6,074 nucleotides of DNA from CAZOYN01 sp964584135 (GTDB lineage: Bacteria > Patescibacteriota > Saccharimonadia > Saccharimonadales > UBA4665), in the NCBI GenBank assembly GCA_964584135.1, contig CAZOYN010000050.1:1-6074 (forward strand), in the 5' to 3' direction. The notes beneath the pieces were generated by a model that was not told the DNA's origin, made no database searches, and saw only the letters and a list, made by a program, of their open reading frames with translations. Positions 1-3,285 of the stretch are shown piece by piece; within the stretch, counting starts at the first letter, position 1; each line of letters opens with the position of its first letter. A program made the position numbers and the translations under genes.

Positions 1-70
1 CAAGATACTTTTTGACCATCTGGCAGTAGCCGCAGGTGTTGGTAGTGAAGATGGTGATGTTTTTGACCAT
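1..70 (-). CDS. Glutaredoxin-like thiol-disulfide protein (N-terminal fragment)
   Basis: Only the first 23 codons are inside the window; the gene continues past base 1. The translation begins MVKNITIFTTNTCGYCQMVK. This is the first beta strand of a thioredoxin fold followed by a CGYC dithiol (Cys13 and Cys16) at the start of helix 1, the arrangement of glutaredoxins and of the small YruB/NrdH-like glutaredoxins. Proteins of this kind reduce disulfides in the cytoplasm, either with glutathione or directly from thioredoxin reductase; which applies cannot be told from this fragment. The ATG at 70 is supported by a GAGGGGG Shine-Dalgarno run ending about 5 nt upstream and by a good promoter at 132-160, giving a 5' leader of about 55 nt. 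The start codon lies inside a perfect 12-bp palindrome (65-76, GACCATATGGTC). A different thioredoxin-fold protein remains possible because the cis-Pro region is not visible. Confidence 0.8.
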   Translation of the reverse strand, partial: MVKNITIFTTNTCGYCQMVKKYL

Positions 71-131
71 ATGGTCCCCCTCGTTTTAGGTTTTATTGTA
101 TATGTTTTACGTGTATTTGACTGTAAAAATG

Positions 132-160
132 ATTATATATAGTGCTTGCGAACAATTCAA
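132..160 (-). promoter_or_regulatory. Sigma-70-type promoter of the glutaredoxin-like gene
   Basis: On the minus strand a -35 box TTGAAT (155-160) and a perfect -10 box TATAAT (132-137) are separated by exactly 17 bp. Transcription would start near 125, about 55 nt before the ATG at 70. The box sits in the gap between the FKBP stop codon and the glutaredoxin start, so this gene can be transcribed independently of the FKBP gene. I see no rho-independent terminator between the two, so read-through is also possible. Confidence 0.7.
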
Positions 161-179
161 GACGCTATATATTGTGCTT
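136..179 (-). repeat. 12-bp direct repeat with 32-bp period across the promoter
   Basis: On the minus strand AAGCACAATATA (168-179) and AAGCACTATATA (136-147) match at 11 of 12 positions. Their starts are 32 bp apart, close to three helical turns. One copy lies just upstream of the -35 box and the other covers the end of the spacer and part of the -10 box. This geometry would suit a regulator binding on one face of the DNA. It could also be a remnant of a small duplication in an AT-rich promoter. Confidence 0.45.
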
Positions 180-199
180 TTTGCAGCGTTTGTTCACTT

Positions 200-757
200 T
201 TAGTTAACTTTGTGCAAGGTGACGTCAAAGACCAGGTCAGCGTTGGCTGGGATGCCCGAACCAGCCGGCGGATGGGCGCCGTAGGCCAGGGCGGCGGGAA
301 TCAGCAAACGGCGGGTGCCACCGACTTTCATACCGGGAATGCCTTGTGACCAGCCGGCAATCACCTGGCTCAGGCCGAAGCTGACGGTCTGGCCGGTATC
401 TTTGGAACTTTGGAAAATAACCCCGGTAGCAGCCACGGCGCCGGTGTAGTCGACAGTGACGGTGTCGCCGGCCTTGACAGTAGTACCGGTCCCCGGTGCG
501 GTATCAATGGCCTGGAGCTGCGTAATGCTGGCCACGGGCGTAAAACCTGCCAGCTTGGTGCCGGCTAATTTAGTTGGTTGGTTATTCATGGTTGCGTCCT
601 TTGTCGTATTACTGAGGTTTGTAGTGCTAGCGCCATCACTTGGTTTTTTATGGTTTTGGATTGCCGTTACAATCACTGCGATGGTTAATGCCGACGAAGT
701 TACCAGAAATAATCCAGCTCCGAAGAGCGCAAAAAAACGATCACGTGTACGCGCCAT
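200..757 (-). CDS. Membrane-anchored FKBP-type peptidyl-prolyl cis-trans isomerase
   Basis: The 185-residue product is predicted to catalyse cis-trans isomerisation of Xaa-Pro bonds in proteins outside the membrane. Residues 1-8 are basic (MARTRDR) and 9-33 form one hydrophobic segment, a signal anchor without an obvious lipobox. Residues 35-85 are a Ser/Thr/Asn-rich linker and 90-184 a single FKBP domain. Conserved features are VDYTG (102-106), VIAGW (132-136, Trp136 at the floor of the pocket), the GMKVGGTRRLLIP block (142-154), LAYG (157-160) and VFDV (176-179). The usual FDSS is FQSS (115-118), so the Asp that contacts substrate in canonical FKBPs is replaced by Gln116. The ATG at 757 is chosen because GGAGG lies 4 nt upstream, with a second AGGAGG further up; the internal Met57 would remove the anchor. 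The exporter gene stops 35 bp upstream on the same strand, so cotranscription is likely. Family assignment is sure; the protein clients are unknown. Confidence 0.93.
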   Translation of the reverse strand: MARTRDRFFALFGAGLFLVTSSALTIAVIVTAIQNHKKPSDGASTTNLSNTTKDATMNNQPTKLAGTKLAGFTPVASITQLQAIDTAPGTGTTVKAGDTVTVDYTGAVAATGVIFQSSKDTGQTVSFGLSQVIAGWSQGIPGMKVGGTRRLLIPAALAYGAHPPAGSGIPANADLVFDVTLHKVN

Positions 758-780
758 AAAACCTCCACTTATTCCCTCCT

Positions 781-809
781 AGTATAGCCTATTTAGCCCT
801 TAATTTCAT
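781..809 (-). promoter_or_regulatory. Possible weak internal promoter for the FKBP gene
   Basis: On the minus strand TATACT (781-786) matches the -10 consensus at five of six positions. At a 17-bp spacing lies ATGAAA (804-809), four of six matches to the -35. The element spans the stop codon of the ABC exporter. A start near 774 would give a short leader still carrying GGAGG at 762-766. It may simply be chance in an AT-rich gap. Confidence 0.3.
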
Positions 810-2574
810 ATTGCTGCAGCTTTTCTTTGGTGGCTTCGGTGCCACCCTTCTGCAGAGCTAACAACTGGTCATATATACCACCACTCTTGGCTAAGGTGGC
901 CGGCGAGCCGATTTCATCCACCTGGCCACCACGGATGGTAATGATCTGATCAACTGACTGGATGGTGCTCAGGCGGTGGGCAATAATCAGGGTAGTGCGA
1001 CCCTTCATGAGCCGGGCCAGTGCCTGCTGCACCAGCTGCTCACTTTTGCTATCCAAGCTGCTGGTGGCTTCATCAAGGATTAAAATTGGGGCATCTTTGA
1101 GAATGGCCCGGGCAATGGCCAGGCGCTGTTTTTGGCCACCGCTGAGCTTTAACCCACGTTCACCGATTTCACTGTCGTAACCTTTTTCAAACTTGGCGAT
1201 AAACTCATCAGCATTGGCGGCTTTGGCAGCGGCGACAACCTGCGCCTCGGTAGCTTTGGGGTTGGCATAGGCGATGTTTTCACGGACGGTACCGCTAAAC
1301 AGCGCCGGCTCCTGGAAAACCACGGCAATTGCTTGGCGCAGCGATGCTTGGGTAACGTCACTGGTGCTCTGGCCATCAATCCGGATGGCGCCTTCCTGGA
1401 CTTCATACAGGCGCAGCAACAGGTTGGTGATGGTAGTTTTACCCTCGCCGCTCTCGCCCACCAAGGCGGTTTTGCTGTCGGCTGGCAGTTCAAAGCTAAC
1501 GCCTTTGAGCACTGGGGTTTTGGCTTCGTAGCCAAAGGCCACGTTTTCAAAACTGACGCTGCCCTGGCTGACGTCTAGATGGGTTGCTCCCGGCTTGTCG
1601 ACAATTTCCGGCCTGATGTCCATGGCTTCGAAGTAGTCGCGGGTGTTAGCCATGGCCCGCTGGCTTTGGTCAACCAGGAAGCTGATGGTGAAAATCGGGA
1701 TACGGATCTGGGCGGCATACTGGATGAGCAGGACCATGGTGCCTAAGCCAAAGGCCCCATGGGCGGCCTCGATAAAAATGTAGGCGTAGATGGCAAAGAA
1801 AATGAGATTTAAGACTACCCGGCGCTTGACGTCTTGGGTGTGCCAGTAGCGGCTCTGCGGATAGGTGGTGGCCACGGCCGTGGACTGGTGGTTGCCAAAC
1901 AGTTTGAGCTCGCGCTTTTCTTGCAGGTAGCTTTTAACCACTTTGATCTGGCCGATGGCTTCGGCAAAACGGCCGCCACCAGCGTCTAGTTCGTGGTTGA
2001 TCGTTTTTTGGTAGCCCTGCCAGCGCTCACTAGTGCGGGTGGTCAACCAGATAAAAACCGGGTACAAGACGGCCAGCATGGTGCCCACCTGCCAGGAGTA
2101 ATAAAAGACGATTAACAGCGAGAAAATCGTACTAAAAATAAACTGCAGGAAGTTATTGCTCATCACCTGCATGAAGGTACTAATCTGGTTAATGCCGCGG
2201 TTCATGCGGTTGATGATGGTACCCGTCAGCTCGGTATCGAAGTAACGCTGGGGCAGGCTGAGCAAGTGTTCAAAATAGCGCCCGCTCATGACCTTTTGGA
2301 CCTTCATACTTAGCAAATCGCCCAGGTAGCCACTGATGTTGCTAAAGATGGTCTGGCCGAGGTCAGTCAGGAAAATTAGAAAGGCAAAGACGCCCACCTT
2401 GAAAATATCGGCATGGCCAGCGTGGAAGGTTTTAGTAATTTCATCAATCGCCCCCTTGGTGAACAGCGGTTGCAGCTGACTCATGGCGGCCAGCAAAATG
2501 GTAAAGCCGCTCACGGCCGCGTAAAACGGCCACAGCTCGCGGGTAAACCTAATAATTCGCCAGATGTGTTTCAC
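793..2574 (-). CDS. ABC exporter half-transporter (MsbA/multidrug type, fused TMD-NBD)
   Basis: This is a complete 593-residue half-transporter that would act as a dimer in the cytoplasmic membrane, exporting a lipid, drug or peptide by ATP hydrolysis. Residues 10-310 form a type I exporter membrane domain with about six hydrophobic segments (roughly 14-35, 60-82, 137-158, 160-180, 252-275, 278-300). Residues 335-570 form the nucleotide-binding domain: A-loop Tyr349, Walker A GESGEGKTT (373-381, Lys379), Q-loop Gln421, signature LSGGQ (477-481), Walker B ILILDE (497-502, Glu502 catalytic), D-loop SSLD (505-508) and switch His533. All catalytic residues are present, so it should be active. Glu377 within the Walker A loop is less usual than Ser, Ala or Gly. 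The start is GTG at 2574: in-frame TAA and TAG lie just upstream and the next Met (31) would delete the first membrane segment. No partner half-transporter is in the window, so a homodimer is inferred; the substrate cannot be read from sequence. Confidence 0.95.
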   Translation of the reverse strand: MKHIWRIIRFTRELWPFYAAVSGFTILLAAMSQLQPLFTKGAIDEITKTFHAGHADIFKVGVFAFLIFLTDLGQTIFSNISGYLGDLLSMKVQKVMSGRYFEHLLSLPQRYFDTELTGTIINRMNRGINQISTFMQVMSNNFLQFIFSTIFSLLIVFYYSWQVGTMLAVLYPVFIWLTTRTSERWQGYQKTINHELDAGGGRFAEAIGQIKVVKSYLQEKRELKLFGNHQSTAVATTYPQSRYWHTQDVKRRVVLNLIFFAIYAYIFIEAAHGAFGLGTMVLLIQYAAQIRIPIFTISFLVDQSQRAMANTRDYFEAMDIRPEIVDKPGATHLDVSQGSVSFENVAFGYEAKTPVLKGVSFELPADSKTALVGESGEGKTTITNLLLRLYEVQEGAIRIDGQSTSDVTQASLRQAIAVVFQEPALFSGTVRENIAYANPKATEAQVVAAAKAANADEFIAKFEKGYDSEIGERGLKLSGGQKQRLAIARAILKDAPILILDEATSSLDSKSEQLVQQALARLMKGRTTLIIAHRLSTIQSVDQIITIRGGQVDEIGSPATLAKSGGIYDQLLALQKGGTEATKEKLQQYEIKG

Positions 2575-2582
2575 TGCTAGCT

Positions 2583-2588
2583 ATTATA
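2583..2588 (-). promoter_or_regulatory. -10 box of the ABC exporter gene, implying a leaderless mRNA
   Basis: A perfect TATAAT on the minus strand ends 8 nt before the GTG start codon at 2574. Transcription normally begins about 7 nt after the box, which would put the first base at or one or two bases before the G of GTG. There is no Shine-Dalgarno sequence in the TAGCTAGCA just upstream. At 17-bp spacing the -35 position (2606-2611) reads AGAGCA, a poor match, so the promoter may need an activator. Confidence 0.5.
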
Positions 2589-2647
2589 CAGATTAGTACC
2601 GTAGATGCTCTTGCTTGAGCCCGCGAAATTCGTGGATTCGAGGAAAA

Positions 2648-2717
2648 GAGACGTGAAGCGGAGAGTGATGAAAAGTGAGGGGTGAGGGAGGAGGGAGTGG
2701 CGGGCGGCCAACGTCTC
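2648..2717 (-). other. Closing helix with following U run, possible 3' end of the RNA
   Basis: On the minus strand GAGACGT (2711-2717) can pair with ACGTCTC (2648-2654), and the second arm is followed directly by TTTTCC. Stem then U run resembles a terminator, but the 56-nt pyrimidine-rich loop is much longer than normal and the U run is short. It may instead be the last domain of the structured RNA. Confidence 0.3.
2679..2704 (+). other. G-quadruplex-type motif (four G runs)
   Basis: On the plus strand four runs of three or more G (2679-2682, 2686-2688, 2693-2695, 2702-2704) are separated by loops of 3, 4 and 6 nt, satisfying the usual G3+N1-7 pattern. It lies about 90-120 bp upstream of the exporter's -10 box and in the template strand of the candidate RNA. 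If that RNA is transcribed leftward, it carries the complementary C-rich tract. Confidence 0.4.
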
Positions 2718-2741
2718 GAGCCTGGGCTCACTTACCAAAGG

Positions 2742-2874
2742 CGTTGGTGCAGAAGACCCGACCGGGGCCGTCTTACTGCTTCGCAATTGCTGCGAGGCAT
2801 GGTCGGAGCGGCTCTGGGAGCTGCCAAGTTCGCGTCGACGCGCTCATCGACACAAACTGCCTCCTGCACCAACG
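2742..2874. other. Multibranch domain closed by a long-range 11-bp helix
   Basis: CGTTGGTGCAG (2742-2752) is perfectly complementary to CTGCACCAACG (2864-2874), 111 nt apart. On the minus strand it extends to 14 bp through one G-U pair. Inside it four local hairpins fit without conflict in series: 2753-2757 with 2770-2774, 2778-2785 with 2791-2798, 2808-2814 with 2818-2824, and the self-complementary CGCGTCGACGCG at 2831-2842. The first competes with the 3-bp extension. An ordered set like this is hard to explain by chance and is the strongest structural part of the candidate RNA. Confidence 0.55.
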
Positions 2875-2895
2875 GTCGCAAGCTGAGAGAGGGGA

Positions 2896-3016
2896 GGTCG
2901 CACGCCCGCGGCATCCGGAATCCGTGGGATCGGGTACTTCTCCGGACTACGGATAAAGCGTAACGACCACTACGGAGAGCCCTCGCGGACCAACCTTAGC
3001 TTCCGCCACCCTCTCC
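2896..3016. other. Two adjacent nested stem domains
   Basis: GGTCG-c-ACGC (2896-2905) pairs with GCGT-aa-CGACC (2958-2968), nine pairs around a small internal loop. Inside it TCCGGA (2914-2919 with 2941-2946) and ATCCGT/ACGGAT (2920-2925 with 2949-2954) are alternative or crossing pairs. Six bases later GGAGAG (2974-2979) pairs with CTCTCC (3011-3016), enclosing GCGGA/TCCGC (2985-2989 with 3002-3006). Confidence 0.4.
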
Positions 3017-3033
3017 CACACGTGCAACTTTGG

Positions 3034-3107
3034 GCCCGAACCGGCCAATTACGGGGGCAATTGACCGGCCGGGCGCTTTCGGCAAAACGAGATGCATCAG
3101 CGTCTCG
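3034..3107. other. Two consecutive hairpins
   Basis: The first hairpin pairs GCCCG-aa-CCGGcCAATT (3034-3050) with AATTGaCCGG-c-CGGGC (3059-3074), interrupted by a two-by-one loop and one C-A opposition that becomes G-U on the minus strand. The second pairs CGAGATGC (3088-3095) with GCGTCTCG (3100-3107) through a G-U pair on the plus strand, with a four-base loop. Confidence 0.45.
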
Positions 3108-3122
3108 CTTGCCTGCTTAAGG

Positions 3123-3190
3123 TGAGTGTTTTCACTCATGAATTACTGGCAGCTATTGCCGGGAGCGGCAATACGTGCCAGTAATTCATG
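3123..3190. repeat. Large near-perfect inverted repeat with a competing small hairpin
   Basis: The 15-base arms at 3137-3151 and 3176-3190 (CATGAATTACTGGCA and its complement) are perfectly complementary. After a 2x2 mismatch an inner perfect 8-bp stem follows (3154-3161 with 3166-3173) with the loop GGAG. A second hairpin, TGAGTG-TTTT-CACTCA (3123-3138), shares bases 3137-3138 with the big stem, so the two compete at their junction. No T run follows on either strand, so it is not a normal terminator. It would be the first strong stem of the candidate leftward RNA. Confidence 0.75.
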
Positions 3191-3256
3191 CTTCACGTCT
3201 GTAAATGTACTTGGGAATACCTCCAATGCTGGGGACTCAACCAAAGTAAAAATAAC

Positions 3257-3283
3257 TTTATACCAGGTTGCTCTAATTGTCAA
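3257..3283 (-). promoter_or_regulatory. Promoter directly downstream of pheT, driving the candidate RNA
   Basis: On the minus strand a perfect -35 TTGACA (3278-3283) begins three bases after the pheT stop codon. An extended -10 TGGTATAAA follows, with the hexamer TATAAA at 3257-3262. The spacer is 15 bp for TATAAA or 17 bp for the alternative TAAAGT (3255-3260). Initiation would fall near 3248-3250. A perfect -35 placed exactly at the end of pheT, followed by structure rather than a gene, is the main reason for calling an RNA gene on this strand. Confidence 0.55.
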
Positions 3284-3285
3284 GC

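Larger units (their letters stand above)
2641..3249 (-). ncRNA. Candidate large structured non-coding RNA, family unknown
   Basis: About 600 bp between pheT and the ABC exporter has no credible protein gene; the open frames present are short, low-complexity or conflict with each other. By hand count 2701-3060 is about 63% GC, higher than the flanking genes appear. The stretch holds a chain of successive helices: a 54-nt hairpin (3137-3190), hairpins at 3088-3107 and 3034-3074, nested stems 2974-3016 and 2896-2968, a multibranch domain closed by an 11-bp helix (2742-2752 with 2864-2874), and a closing helix 2648-2654 with 2711-2717. A promoter at 3257-3283 points into it and the next gene has its own -10 box, so it looks like an independent unit. 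I did not find the conserved RNase P core (GAGGAAAGUCC, ACAGAA...GGCUUA), the tmRNA ends (GGAUUCGAC, GGUUCGAAUCC), SRP RNA, T-box or intron cores. The ends are approximate. The strand is taken from the promoter and is not proven by the pairing pattern. Confidence 0.55.

Noticed and set aside
146..349. Plus-strand frame over the glutaredoxin promoter and FKBP 3' end
   Set aside because: It is antisense to the conserved FKBP domain and has no ribosome site or domain signature.
1149..1578. Long out-of-frame open frames inside the exporter gene on both strands
   Set aside because: They are shadows of the ATP-binding domain coding sequence.
2616..2660. GTGGATTCGAGG on the plus strand, resembling the tmRNA 5' hallmark
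   Set aside because: The following base is wrong for GGAUUCGAC, there is no GGGG 5' end, no matching T-arm and CCA-side sequence, and no tag reading frame with stop codons.
2802..2842. GCG AAC TTG GCA GCT on the minus strand, resembling a tmRNA tag ending
   Set aside because: No stop codon follows and the segment falls within paired stems.
2675..2963. Overlapping plus-strand frames in the intergenic block
   Set aside because: They are Arg/Gly/Ser-rich, overlap each other in different frames, have no recognisable domain and follow from high GC with few stop codons.
2985..3016. AGGGTGGCGGAAG on the minus strand, resembling part of a T-box
   Set aside because: It lacks the conserved GGNACCGCG completion and a terminator, and it lies downstream of the synthetase genes rather than upstream.
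2996..3139. Minus-strand 47-codon frame beginning MSENTHLKQASE, starting inside the large inverted repeat
   Set aside because: It has no ribosome-binding site, its start is buried in the 15-bp stem, and it crosses three of the hairpins; the Gly-rich tail does not look like a protein domain.
3143..3196. Short GTG-initiated minus-strand peptide (17 codons) that could be a leader peptide across the big hairpin
   Set aside because: The only purine-rich site (GGAGG, 3220-3224) is 23 nt from the start, much too far, and there is no codon enrichment suggesting attenuation.
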